DNA from: Trachythela sp. YZ-2020
Taxonomy: Eukaryota; Cnidaria; Anthozoa; Malacalcyonacea; Clavulariidae
NCBI GenBank assembly: GCA_016169945.1
Contig: JADLSH010000158.1
Span: forward strand, 841,001-905,000
Length of the DNA: 64,000 nucleotides
Reading direction: 5' to 3'
Shown piece after piece: positions 1 to 10,901 of this stretch (positions are counted from its first letter, which is position 1; the number at the start of each line of letters is the position of its first letter). Made by a program: the position numbers and the translations under genes. A model generated the notes under the pieces. It saw only the letters and a list, made by a program, of their open reading frames with translations, was not told where the DNA came from and did no database searches.

Positions 1-1832
1 CATACTATTTTGATTCAGTGTTTGCTTGATTATAAAGTTCAATGTGAGTTTCGAGCGAAAGATTTTGATGCTGATAAAGCTGTACAATACGAGTGGTTAA
101 GGAAAGAGATGGCGAAGAGACACGAAGAAAACCAGTCGTATTTCGGTCCTGTTGCACTTCCAGACAGATTGCCAGAATTCTTCAATGAGAAGGAAAAGAA
201 GGATTATGAACAACAGCTAAAGGAGGAAAAAAGTCAAATTTCTCGTGGATACAACAGAGTTTTGGAGAAAGTTAAACATATCAGACAAGGTGGGTTTATT
301 TTAGTAGTATTTTGTACGGTGTCTGTAGCATGCAGGAGTTTGTTATTCAGTTATTGTGAGTATCTTTGTTATACGTAGCCATGATAGGTATCATCAGAAA
401 AGAAACTCACAATTACACAAGTAGATATAAATAAGTGCCCTCAGTGCCCTGTTTAGATGTTACTTACTTATTTGAATGAGTAAATTTCAATAAATGTCAT
501 TAATGCTTTCGCTCACTACTCTTCGTGAATGCAGTTCGACTGTGCTTAGCATTCATTTACTTAAAGGGGATGTAAAGTCCCGATGTAAACAAACCGGCAA
601 CGTCCGTTTGTTTACATTTTAAGCATGCTATATTTAAAAAATTATGATGTGTTCTGGTTCGCTATGCTTTAAATAAATACAGGTTTGAGTTTCTGATTTA
701 GAAGATGTTGAATTTTAGTCGAAAAAACACGAAATTTGGGCATTGTTTACATCGCGGGACCCCCCATAGCACACGCACAGAATGGACTTTACATGGTCTT
801 TAAACCAGAGTAACTAGCGTTACTGACATTAAACCTGGTTGCTGTGAATGGACACTCTTTAATTTGAAAGAGTTAACCCATTTGAATGAGATGTTCTACA
901 TATTGATACAGTTTCAGGTTTGTGTGTGAAATATTATATCTTTTGATGTTGTCAAACCCATATCCTTTGTTTGCCATTCAAGGGTTTTCTAAAGCTGTTA
1001 TAGCTGGAAAACGCAGTGGCAGTGGCAAATTGGTCTATGATCATTATGACACATTGAAAGAAATTTGGGGGGGATCGCCAAACACAGAACCAATAAAGAC
1101 TGGTGTTGACAGCTCAACTGTAAATGGTAGTGGAGAATCAGCTTTATCACAGCAAGATGAAGTGGATGTCAGTGATGATCTTGATTATAATAGTGAGTAT
1201 TTTCTATATAAGAGAGATAACTGTATGCAAATGCCTTGTAGGCCTCTGGATAGTGCAATTATTTTTACCATTAAATTAGCACTATTGTGGTTAAAACAAT
1301 TACCAACTAAAAATAGGTAAACTGATTGATATAAATTATATTAATTGTACCTATCATGCACCTGTAATAAGTCTCCTAAATATTATTAGATTGCTCACTG
1401 ACAGATGAAAATGGTGAAGAATCATCAACTCCCAAATCAATTGTACCGAAATTGATTGACAACAAAAGAAAACACATGGAAAGAACCATGTCTGCCAAGC
1501 AACGGGATGCCTTGTTGCTTGAGGAAGCCAAAGAAGATAAATCCTTTCGGAAAGACTTAACCGATGCCCTCAAAGATTCAACAAAGTGCATTGCAGAGGG
1601 TTTTCAGGGTTTCACACAAGCTATGGTTCAAATGAGTGCTGTTTTGGGAAAGAGTCTGGAAACAATGGCACAGTCATCTAACATGCCACCGCCAATTCAT
1701 CCCATGCAGGTCAATCCTAATGCTCATGGTAATATTACTGCTTATCCACAAATGTTTGAAATGGGTCATCAAAACATACCTATGCAACACACTAACCATT
1801 ATGGTTATAACAATGGCAGTGGCTATACATAA
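1..1832 (+). CDS. Harbinger SANT/Myb-like DNA-binding protein (5' partial)
   Basis: Three exons are supported by matching splice phases: about 1-289 (donor GT at 290), 983-1192 (acceptor AG at 981-982, donor GTGAGT) and 1390-1832 (acceptor AG at 1388-1389, stop TAA). The frame runs off the left edge, so the N-terminus is missing. The joined protein has a charged helical N-terminal part, a basic segment around GFSKAVIAGKRSGSGKLVYD that resembles the end of a Myb/SANT or MADF-type domain, an acidic serine-rich linker, a Lys/Arg-rich helix, and a Met/Pro/Gln/Asn-rich tail. Harbinger elements encode such a protein to bring the transposase to the nucleus and to DNA. It converges on the transposase gene, with 263 bases between the two stop codons. 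The family is inferred from context plus the basic-helix pattern. Confidence 0.65.
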
Positions 1833-2095
1833 TAAGTGTTTATAAATATGAACAGACTGTTATCAAAGTATTAATAGTTCTTAAGTTTATATTAGTTAAA
1901 TTATTTGTTATACTGTACAAAAACTTGGTTTCCTAAAAACAGAACATTTTTATACTAACATTGTTTTGAGTTAGCATTATACTAACAAGTTTTTTAAAGG
2001 GTTTGGTACTTTAGTTTTGCATCTTGTTGAGATTTGTTTATACCTCTGTAAACAATTAGCGAACAAATAGTACCTGCAATTCTAATGGGTAAGTG

Positions 2096-3235
2096 TTACT
2101 GTTCCGACAGATTTTTCTCAATGTAAGAGGTAACTATATTTCGAATGACAGCACCTTCATCTAACGTCCCAGAAAATACAATGTCGGGAACATTTATTGC
2201 TTGCTGTTGGTTATTGATTTGCACCTCACACTGCTGCTGAACTAATTCTTGGTCAACAAAACAGTTATTTTGCTCGCAAAAATTGTGCAGTACAAAACAT
2301 GCATACACCACTATTGGGACAAGGTCCAGTTTTAGATCAACTTGCTTGGTGAGAAATCTCCATCTGCCCTTCAGCCTTCCAAAAGCACATTCTATTGGAT
2401 TTCGAGCTGATCGCAAAATATTGTTAAAAATAACCTGTGAATTAGAGGTGCAAGTTTTATATTCTTTCATACAGTATGGCGTTAAGGGGTATGCAGGGTC
2501 ACCAATCAGATAACATCCTACTTTAGAACGACCTTTGATCAGCTGCTGGTAGGTCATGGGTAATTCTTCATCTCTAAGCTTTTGGTTGATGGTTGAGTTG
2601 GCAAATACCTTGGCATCATGAACACAACCAGGCCACCTGCAATCAACATCCATGAATTGGCCCCTATAATCACAAACAGCCTGGACATTTAGTGAGAAAA
2701 AACCCTTGTAACAATAGTAATCTTGGGAATTTTCTTGTGGCCTTTTGATAGGAATATGTGTGCCATCTATGCAGCCAAAAGCTTGGACACACCCATACTT
2801 TGCTTCAAATTCTGCCACCTTTTCGCGCATCTGTTCTTTAGTGTCTGGCACCTTTATATATTTGGGGCCCAAGTGATAGCTAATGACATTACATACGTCG
2901 TGGATCGTCTTGGAAACAGTGCATACGTGAATACCAAACGTATTTGCTGTCATTCTAAGGGACCCTGTGTCCTTGAGGTAATACAGGATTATTGCTAATT
3001 TTTTTTCTGCCGATATCGCCCTATAATTTGGAGAACTGGGGTCAGGTGAAATGTACGGTCTTAGCTCTTTTTCCAGCTCAAAAAATGCAGTCCGTGATAG
3101 TCGAAAATTTCTTTGCCATTCTTCATCTGACAGCTTGCCACCCAACAAGTTGTTCCACCACTGGTCAGTCCTTCCTTGCTTGAACCAAATTTCGCGGCGT
3201 TTTCTTCTCAGCTGTGATATTCTTTTCGCTTTCAT
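2096..3235 (-). CDS. PIF/Harbinger DDE transposase
   Basis: An uninterrupted 379-residue frame, the usual length for HARBI1-type nucleases. The N-terminus is very basic (Arg/Lys-rich over the first 15 residues). A helix-turn-helix-like segment follows, with the order T-G-S-L-R-M-T-A-N-T-F-G-I. The DDE catalytic domain has Asp in GCIDGTHIPI, Asp in IGDPAYPL and Glu in IECAFGRLKGRW, all three present. The tail is Gln/Asn-rich. It cuts and joins element ends at three-base TWA targets. The chosen start follows a run of six A; an alternative basic start (MSKRRR...) lies in a frame one base off, so a one-base change in the A run could lengthen the protein. It looks functional. Confidence 0.9.
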   Translation of the reverse strand: MKAKRISQLRRKRREIWFKQGRTDQWWNNLLGGKLSDEEWQRNFRLSRTAFFELEKELRPYISPDPSSPNYRAISAEKKLAIILYYLKDTGSLRMTANTFGIHVCTVSKTIHDVCNVISYHLGPKYIKVPDTKEQMREKVAEFEAKYGCVQAFGCIDGTHIPIKRPQENSQDYYCYKGFFSLNVQAVCDYRGQFMDVDCRWPGCVHDAKVFANSTINQKLRDEELPMTYQQLIKGRSKVGCYLIGDPAYPLTPYCMKEYKTCTSNSQVIFNNILRSARNPIECAFGRLKGRWRFLTKQVDLKLDLVPIVVYACFVLHNFCEQNNCFVDQELVQQQCEVQINNQQQAINVPDIVFSGTLDEGAVIRNIVTSYIEKNLSEQ

Positions 3236-3570
3236 TTTTTCGGTACAAACGTCGTCGTTTAGACATCAACATAGACACGATAATTGTATTTCGTTTATTT
3301 ACATACTCTAACATAACACTCAAAGCACCAAACATTTGGAAAATAAATAAAAAACAAGGAATAATGTACATAAACACAGATTGGCGCTTTGCATCTGCCA
3401 TCGTGAAATTTACAAGTTTAATTTTCCCGCTTAAATTTCGCGCGCTTATTGGCTTCATCCCGGCAATGTATTTTGTCCATATAAACACGCCATCCCGCCT
3501 AGACGAGTTTCCCGGCTAGCCGGGATGAAATCGTCCCGTCCCGCCTAGCCGGGATAATATAAACAGGCCC

Positions 3571-3705
3571 TAACTCTTCGAGAAATTGAGGCAATTATTC
3601 GTGATACAAACCACCCCTGTCATCACCTTGTCCCTGTTGCATATAAACATGACTATAGTGCTGATGTAGGTAACATTATATCTAGAACTGAAAGACATAA
3701 ATAAT
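3571..3705 (+). pseudogene. Possible LINE reverse transcriptase C-terminal remnant
   Basis: An open stretch of about 42 codons directly follows the Harbinger end and stops at TAA. Its spacing of charged and aromatic residues, with the core RDTNHPCHHLVP, resembles the last 40 residues of non-LTR reverse transcriptases (compare the C-terminus at about 29460-29636). If so, the Harbinger element landed in the 3' end of a LINE. The segment is short and the match is by eye only. Confidence 0.25.
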
Positions 3706-5020
3706 CTTTTATGCCTCGGGCAACTGACCATTTTAACAACAAACTTTAAACTTTTATTGTAAATACAGTAGATAATTCATAATTTTAGATTGATATTGTA
3801 AGTTCACTGTACTTTTCTACTTAAGGTGGATTATTATTATTAAAGCTCTATATTATAAATCACGCGCGAAACTTTCACGAATGCTCGAAATTATAATTTG
3901 AGGCATAGAAAACCTTTGATATTTTGGTACAAAAAGATATTGCAAGTTTCTGGTTTCTGTTTAGCTTAAGAAAACCATAAAATACAATATTGCGCAGGAA
4001 CTTACAAAATTGTTTATCAAATCCACTAATCCAACTATAGTTTCAAGTATTCGTGAGAACATTTAACCCCCCCCCCGGTCATCTAGCTCACGCGGTGTTT
4101 TGGTGAAGATTGCAAATTACTTTGAACATTATATTTTTGATTCATGTTTATAAAATACTTGGGGTCGTTTATTGCCACGGATTGGCAGTTAGGTTATCAA
4201 TTTTTCTATTCGAACTTTTCTACAATCAAGTATACGTATTTCTGGATACTGTACTCTAGACGAAAAAGTGAGGTAAATCGGGCAGAGAAGCGGCAAGACA
4301 TTGCACTGGCGCGATAATTGGGCAAAACATCGCTTCTTTGATATCGAAGATAAAATACACTGTACTACGTCAAAACCTGACGAAACTTGGTTGAATTATT
4401 CTTTAGTCAACTATCATTATGTTAATAATATATAATTTGTGGATAAATATGTGCGAGCCTCGGTGATAGAAAGCGAATAAAACGGCAAAATATGGCTGAA
4501 ATCGTGTTTTGGCGTGGGGTAAGTAAAATAAACTGTATTGTATCTCAACTGGACAATATTAACCCTCATGAAATCTATTTGTATTATATTGAAATAAGTA
4601 TAGTTTTTGATCCTTATATAGCCTTTCGAAGGTGTATGAAGTTATGTGATGTATAATTAGCAGATGCCCTTGGATGGTGCATAGTCATTTTCTTGTAAAA
4701 TACTATACCTAGACACATTTCACTCTCCAATGACCACCCCTAAAAGTGACCACTCTAAACACTATAAGCACTTCAGAAAGTCTGTAGCTTTCATGGTTCA
4801 GGAGATAGGGCTATGTCGATAGTGCCGTACGTTTCTGGGTGTGGTCATTTTCAGGCATTTCGTCCCGGATACGCGTTTTGGCACATATTGGCATATGTTG
4901 TCCGCCATGGTCATTTTACACTAAAACAGTTGAGATTATCTGTCTTAAATGAAATGCATACGAACTCATATACATGTTTCACCCTCGATTTTGTATACAC
5001 GGGCATATGCGTGTATATTT
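3706..5020. other. Non-coding stretch, nothing recognised
   Basis: AT-rich DNA with no frame that resembles a known protein. It holds a homopolymer C run near 4068 and short open frames with no support. The 75-codon plus frame at 4813-5040 runs into the inverted repeat at 5021 and is probably chance. Confidence 0.5.
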
Positions 5021-5237
5021 CGGGCAAAAATCGCAGTTAAAGAAAAACATGTAGCTGTGACTGGATGATTTAAAATATGCGTATTAAAGTATTCAAATGT
5101 TCAGTCATGCATTCGTGTTTTTATTGTTGTGATATGTAATCACGAATGCATGACTGAACATTTGAATACTTTAATACGCATATTTTAAATCATCCAGTCA
5201 CAGCTACATGTTTTTCTTTAACTGTGATTTTTGCCCG
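5021..5237. repeat. Near-perfect palindrome (fold-back element)
   Basis: Two arms of about 97 bases, 5021-5117 and 5141-5237, are reverse complements with very few differences and are separated by a spacer of about 23 bases. The arm ends carry CGGGCAAAAATCGCAGTTAA and its mirror. A single arm-like copy occurs at 31563-31660, so this is a dispersed fold-back or MITE family rather than a local accident. Transcribed, it would form a very stable hairpin. Confidence 0.9.
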
Positions 5238-5940
5238 ATTTTTGCCCGAATTTCGCGATTCGTGTATTGAGCTCAATTCTAGGAATATTTTTCAGCACTG
5301 GAGAACGATTTTGAGATTTTGAGATGGGCAAACCGACTTCTCTTTCAAATAGTCGCATTTTAGAAGTAATAGAAGCAAAATGTAATATAATTTATAGTGT
5401 TTGTTCACAATTGGTTTGTTTGCGGTTGCGTTCCTGAGTCCCAGTCCCCCAAGCACCACGACAATTTTCCCGAAAAGGCCAAAATTGCCATGCTTGGAGG
5501 TCTTATCTCAGAAACTATTGAACTACATCAAAAAGGTCGAGGAACTAGTTATTAACTAACTTTTTATGCTCTTTCCAAATCCGTAAAGATCCCACAAATT
5601 ATATAGGCACTTTAACATTTACCGACCAAGTTACTTTCAAATTTAACGTTTTAACCATAGATATATAGGAGACAAAGGTCAATTTACCGACATTATGGTG
5701 TCGTCTTTACTTATCGCCGCTTTTTTCCTTGTTTATCTCATCTTTTGGCTTTTTACATTTTTTGTTAATATTAAACGCAAAACAAACGGTATGACGAAGT
5801 AAAGTAAAGTAAAGTAAAGCAAAGAAAAGGATTTGGAAAATTAAAGTCGCTTCATTTAGCAGTTTTGTTTAAAAATAGAGCGCGGGAAAACATGTCTTTG
5901 AAATTCATAAGTCTCGAGAACAGTAGTGCAATTTCTTACA
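5238..5940. other. Non-coding stretch with a short GTAAA run
   Basis: No protein-like frame is seen. A short tandem run of about five AAAGT units lies at about 5799-5825. Confidence 0.5.
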
Positions 5941-6400
5941 TCCTAACCTTAATCCTTATCCTAACCTATAAATCCTTGCCTTAATCCTAACTTTAATCCT
6001 AATCTCAACACTAATCCTATCCTTGATCCTAACCATAATCCTAATATTTACCATAATCCTAATATTTACCTTAATCCTAATCTTAATCCTTGCCTTAATC
6101 CTAACCTCAATCCTAATCCTAACCGTAATCCTAACCTTAATCTTAACCTTAATCTTGACCTTAATCCTAGCCTTAATGCTGATCCTAAACTTAATCCTAA
6201 CCTTAATCTTAATCCTAACCTTAATTCTAACCTTAATCCTAACCTTTATCTTAACCTTAATCCTAACACTAATCCTAACCTTAATTCTAACCTTAAACCT
6301 AACCCAAACCCTAACCTTAACTTTAATCCTAACTTTAGTCCCAACCTTAATATTAACCTTAATCTTAACTTTAATTCTCACATAATCACTACCAATCACT
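5941..6400. repeat. Telomere-like degenerate minisatellite (CCTAA/CCTTAAT type)
   Basis: About 460 bases are built from six-base units of the type C(C/T)TAA(T/C), often pairing as CCTAACCTTAAT. The unit is close to CCCTAA, the complement of the animal telomere repeat TTAGGG. The array is decayed, with many single changes. Because the unit length is a multiple of three, long open frames appear on both strands (147 and 120 codons of Ile/Lys/Arg or Leu/Thr/Ile repeats); these are artefacts. It reads as an interstitial telomere-like array next to a transposase gene. Confidence 0.85.
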
Positions 6401-6596
6401 ACCGTAATAATCTAACTTTAATATATTATCCTAACTCTGTACCTGAAGAAGAGAACTGAGACATCACTGCCAGTTACATCCTTCATTACAACAATTTACA
6501 TGAATTACATCCAGTTGTTTAATCAATCTTCTGGTCTATATGGTGTGTTTATTTGAGGACGGTGCTTATTCAAGGTTGACGCTCTTTCTTATTCTA

Positions 6597-7937
6597 ATGG
6601 CGGGTCTCGATCTCAATCTGTTCCGAGTAAATTATCCTCGTCGTGAAAGACGATATCGCCCACCAGGCTTAAATATTGACGACCTTCACGACAGCGAGTT
6701 AAGGGCAAGATATAGGTTTGGCAGAAATGCAATAAATTACATTACAAACCTACTTCATGAGGATTTAGTTCGCGATACCCAGCGAGGACATGCACTTGAG
6801 CCACAACAACAAGTCCTCATTGCCTTGAGATTCTTTGCATCGGACAGTTTCCTACAAGTTGTAGGAGACAGTATCGGTGTAGACAAATCCACGGTGTCTC
6901 GAACGGTGAGAGATGTATCTCTAGCATTGAATAGAAGGCGGAATCAGTTTATAAAATGGCCATCTCTAAACAACGAGATCGAGAAAATAAAAAACATCTT
7001 TTTTTTGCAAGCTGGCTTTCCGTCTGTGATTGGCTGTGTTGATTGTACACACATCCGGATCCAAGCGCCGCACCGTAATGAGAATAATTATGTCAACAGG
7101 AAGCGCTATCACTCAATCAACGTACAAGGAATTTGTGATTACGAAGGTACATATTATAATATCATAGCAAATAGGGAAATAAACTATTATTGCTTTTATG
7201 TGAAAAAATTTGTGGAGGTAGTCCCCTTGTTTGTACCCCTTGATACATTTGCCATTTAATTTGTCTGCTCTTCTCTGCTTAGGGTGTGGCTCCTGGAGGG
7301 GTGGGGGGGGACTCCCACTAAAAACTTAACAAGAAAATTGTTATTTTATATGGTACTGTTTAAATATGTTGAAAACACTTCTCTTTTAGGAAGATTTACC
7401 AATATTGTGGCTCGATGGCCTGGCAGCACCCACGATAGCCATATTTTTCGCACATCCCAAATTTACCAGCAACTTGAAAACAACCACAACAACCTGGAAC
7501 AGGGAATTTTGCTTGGTGACAGTGGCTATGCATTAAAGCCATACCTTATGACGCCATATCGTGAGCCAGCCACAGCCAACCAGAGAGCGTTTAATCGAGC
7601 CCATAGAAGGACAAGGGTCATAATTGAGCAAACATTTGGAAGATGGAAAAGACGATTCCATCTTCTGCACTCAGAAGTGAGAATGTACCCTGAAAAGGTT
7701 TGCCAGCTCATTGGTGCATGCGCAATATTGCATAATATTGCAATTTCATTTAATGAGCCAATGGAAGACGAACAGAGGAGGTCGGACAGCAGGCCGCAAA
7801 GCATCATGGAAATTGAGCGCCTAATTCCACGCGTGGCTTCATTGTCTGTTGACTGTCGAGGAGTGAACATCTCTCTGACTAAACCAATATGGAAGCGTTC
7901 GAACGACAAGAATGTCGGGCTGCGATACTTTGTGTAA
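6597..7937 (+). CDS. HARBI1-like transposase, two exons
   Basis: Exon 1 is 6597-7146 (an in-frame upstream ATG at 6540 is possible) and exon 2 is 7390-7937, joined across a 243-base intron with GT at 7147 and AG at 7388-7389 and matching phase. The protein, about 365 residues, has an N-terminal part rich in Arg and Tyr, a helix-turn-helix segment around [17 protein letters not shown], and a DDE domain with Asp in [10 protein letters not shown], Asp in LGDSGYAL and Glu in [12 protein letters not shown]. No internal stops are present. The acidic C-terminal tail usual for the family is weak here. The telomere-like array lies just upstream. The partner SANT gene may be the minus-strand gene at 10902-12086. 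[10 protein letters not shown] at 6597 is the more family-like start. Confidence 0.88.
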
Positions 7938-8510
7938 ACTGTGTTATTGCTGTGTTATTGCATAAACATGTTATTGCTGTATTGTTGCGATCCTCATTAT
8001 GACTTGTGTTTTACTATACCAAGTTTACCTTTTTTTAAATTGCATGGGACGTGCTGTCATTTTAGCTTTATAAATAATCCGTCTGAGCAAAGGAATTGTA
8101 CTGTACATGTTACTCCCAATAGCGAGGCTCTTCTTTCTAAGTTGGATGGCGTTAATCTCCGTGTATCATCAACGTGAAAACAAGCGCAGTATTTAAGGTT
8201 GGTATACTACAATGCATTACAGTTCTCTTGTTATTTAGTCAATTTTCCGCTTTGTTGTTTTTATTCTTGTACTGTAATTTTATAAATACACTGTACAAAA
8301 TTATGGCGTAATATTTGTGTTTAATGTGTAAATGTGAGTAAGTAGTTAGATATTTTTCAATTTTCATCTGTAAAATATTGCCATATTTGTGTGTTGTTCT
8401 AATATTACTGTAAATAGTGACACACTTTTGCATTAGATTGCTAATTTTAGAGATTACAGTGTATGTATAAAATAAAATAAAAATTTTCTTGTTATGATTT
8501 TGTAGAAAGA
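7938..8510. other. Non-coding stretch downstream of HARBI1-like gene
   Basis: AT-rich sequence with no convincing frame. It may be intron or 3' untranslated sequence of the transposase gene. Confidence 0.4.
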
Positions 8511-8680
8511 GATCTACTTTAGTGGTTGGCTGGTCTTGAACCTGGTCAGAATGGATATGGTAATAAAGATCATAGGGCAGAAAGTGGTGACCAGTTACGT
8601 GATGAGGATGAAAGTGACGAGGACGAAATCACCCATGCTGTACCATTCAAGTGCATTTTTAACTCAAAAAAACTAGGTTA
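8511..8680 (+). other. Short acidic open segment, possible terminal exon
   Basis: After a TTTTGTAG acceptor-like site the plus strand reads an acidic segment containing GDQLRDEDESDEDE and then a stop near 8677. Acidic tails are common at the C-terminus of HARBI1-type proteins and their SANT partners. No splice partner could be fixed. This may be chance. Confidence 0.2.
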
Positions 8681-9390
8681 ATTAATCATAAGTGGGTGCG
8701 ATTAAAACAATGTCTGTCATGCACACTCATGCAATTAAGTACATAATTGTAACATGTGCTGTACTAAATTAATAAATAAATAGTTTATACATTCACTTGA
8801 CCAACTTTGTGAGTAATTTTTCATTAAAATTAATGCAACAATAAAACAAAAATATGTCTATTTATATACATATTGATCAAAGGTCCCACAATAACATGCT
8901 GCTGATACTTTGTGGTACATTACATGAGAATACAAAAAAAACCTGCATATAAAACCACCATTTCTCAAACTTTATCTGAATTAGTTGTGTAACAGCATTA
9001 CAAAATACTGTTAAAAAAAAGGCCAAGTGGGCCTCCATGAATGGATGGTCAAATTAATGTACTGTAATATACCTAGATTCTTTAAAATACAGTTTTGCTC
9101 ATCAATTTGACCTGATTCTATATTTTGGGTGCAAACAGTATTGTAGCATAAATTGCTGGTGGTTGGTCAATGGTCCTTACTACAATGGTCCTTTTATGTA
9201 GGTCTTTACTGTACATTTTCTTATATTTACTCTGAATATGAACAACATTGCAACATGACTCTGTAGCATTTTTGCATGTTACAAAACGGAACACTGCAGA
9301 TGTACACATACATTAACTGTCTTGTATGTGCAATATAAACTACAAACTATATATTTTAATGTCAACAAATTTCAACAAATCATTAACATA
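8681..9390. other. Non-coding AT-rich stretch
   Basis: No protein-like frame or structured repeat was recognised on either strand. Confidence 0.45.
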
Positions 9391-9408
9391 TGTGTCTATG
9401 TACTGTAT

Positions 9409-9548
9409 TCTGGAGCAGGTGGTGGTGGTAAGCTCTCTGCCGGTTTGAAATGGGCTGTTCTGACACTTAGTTGACCACGCTGAGGGATCACTGCTCGATT
9501 TGCCACAAAAACCCCGGGATATGCACACACGATCCAGTCGTTCTACAG
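9409..9548 (-). other. Possible Pro-rich terminal exon
   Basis: On the minus strand a CTGTAG acceptor-like site is followed by about 46 codons without a stop, ending in AESLPPPPAPEYST and then TAG. It is in a different frame from the longer 89-codon minus frame that covers the same place. The segment looks protein-like (mixed hydrophobic core, Pro-rich end), but no family is recognised and no upstream exon was found. Confidence 0.22.
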
Positions 9549-10307
9549 CACTGCTAGATGGTACGTTGAATGATTGTAATGAACCGTCCTTGTATCTGTC
9601 ATTATCCAAATTTAATGATGATGCTTAATTCTTGCAGACAAAATCATTGACAAAAATATAATCCAGCCAAAATCACGAATCTCAAATCTAAAACATCAGC
9701 CAAACAATAAATTTTACTTATAAAAATATTGTTACAGAAGTGCTTTAATTATTTACATACTTTAAACAATATATATAATCCATAATATATCGAAACTTGT
9801 ATAGCATGTCAAATTTCTTTAGAAAAAAGCGAGTAATAGCAGTTCATTATCGATCTGAGCGACAATGCAGCATATTTTACAAAGGGCTATATTCAAGCGT
9901 GAATATCTCGAAAACGGTTGCGGGACCGAGGGGGGCCGGCTGGATAGAATTAAAGATTATACTTTTGTTTAACTAATCGTAAAAAAAATAGCGAAATCGA
10001 ACCATGGCAATTTGAGATTTTTGATTTAAGATTGTTGACAGAAATGGCATTAAATTACATCGCGACGACATAGCGCCCAAGTGAGAGGTCAAAATAAACT
10101 GTAAAATGACGCTTACCTTTCAAGATACCGTTCCAGTGGGTAGATTGACTGTTGTAAAAGTAGTATCGCGTGAAATTTCCAAAAAGAATTGCATAACAAT
10201 ATGAAAAAAATCGATATTTATGAGCCCTATGTAAATTTTCGATGCACAAGCTGAGGAAAATAGCGCAATCTGATTGGTCGAGATATTCGCCCAGATTCGC
10301 CTAATAG

Positions 10308-10430
10308 GCTGTCCGACCTCCTCTGGAAGACGAAGAAGGTGATGAAGACGATGAGCCGGATGTCCTGGAATACCAAGGACGCGAAACAGGCCAACTTATC
10401 AGGGACCATATAGCAAACACTTTTTTTTAA
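10308..10430 (+). pseudogene. Stray HARBI1-like C-terminal exon
   Basis: After an AATAG acceptor at 10303-10307, the frame reads 40 codons: Pro-Pro-Leu, an acidic run (EDEEGDEDDEPD), then GRETGQLIRDHIANTFF and TAA. Acidic tail plus a final Arg/Asp-His-Ile helix is how HARBI1-type transposases usually end. The rest of that gene is not next to it. It may be a third exon of the transposase at 6597-7937 (a splice out of its acidic PMEDE region would be needed) or the end of another decayed copy. Confidence 0.5.
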
Positions 10431-10901
10431 ATGGGTAATGTCTGTGTGACAACACTTACAGTACTCATGTCAGTTATAACTGGCATGAATTTGCGTATAA
10501 ACCACAGCTACAATGACTGAATTGACTGGCGTGAACAAGTTCGTAATGTAATGAACCCTATAATATTGTGATAATATTTTAATAACTTGTTCATAAGGTG
10601 CAGTAGAACCTTGTTTACCCCCATTCTGACGAAATTAATAGATTTTGTATCTGAACATATATTATTCAATTAATTGATATTAAATTATATATATTAATTT
10701 TATATACAACAATATATTCAATAATTTTAAATATTAACGAAGTATAAATTATTAATTAATTATATTTCAAATATGTTCAGTAAATTTTCTTTGGACTTGA
10801 CTGCCTCTTTATTAACATTTACATAGTTTACCAGCAAAAATTTCAAACTATATACAAATAGGTTATTACAAAACAACAAATGTGCAGATGTGCTGTACCC
10901 T

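Larger units (their letters stand above)
1..3570. mobile_element. PIF/Harbinger DNA transposon, right-hand portion
   Basis: Two genes face each other: a SANT-like DNA-binding protein on the plus strand and a DDE transposase on the minus strand. This is the standard two-gene content of PIF/Harbinger elements. The right terminus is visible at about 3485-3570: an inverted-repeat-rich stretch with repeated CCCGCCTAGCCGGGA blocks ends in GGCCC and is followed by TAA at 3571-3573, the usual three-base Harbinger target. The left terminus lies before the window. Both reading frames look undamaged, so this copy may be young or still active. The family assignment is firm; completeness cannot be judged from this window. 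Confidence 0.8.

Noticed and set aside
3165..3488. 107-codon minus frame upstream of the Harbinger transposase
   Set aside because: It overlaps the transposase start in another frame. Only its last codons (MSKRRRLYRK) might be relevant as an alternative start.
5021..5237. CRISPR-like or bacterial regulatory palindrome
   Set aside because: The genome is eukaryotic, and there is no repeat-spacer array. It is a fold-back element.
5956..6399. Long Lys/Val/Ile/Arg frames on both strands
   Set aside because: They are generated by the six-base telomere-like repeat and have no protein character beyond the repeat.
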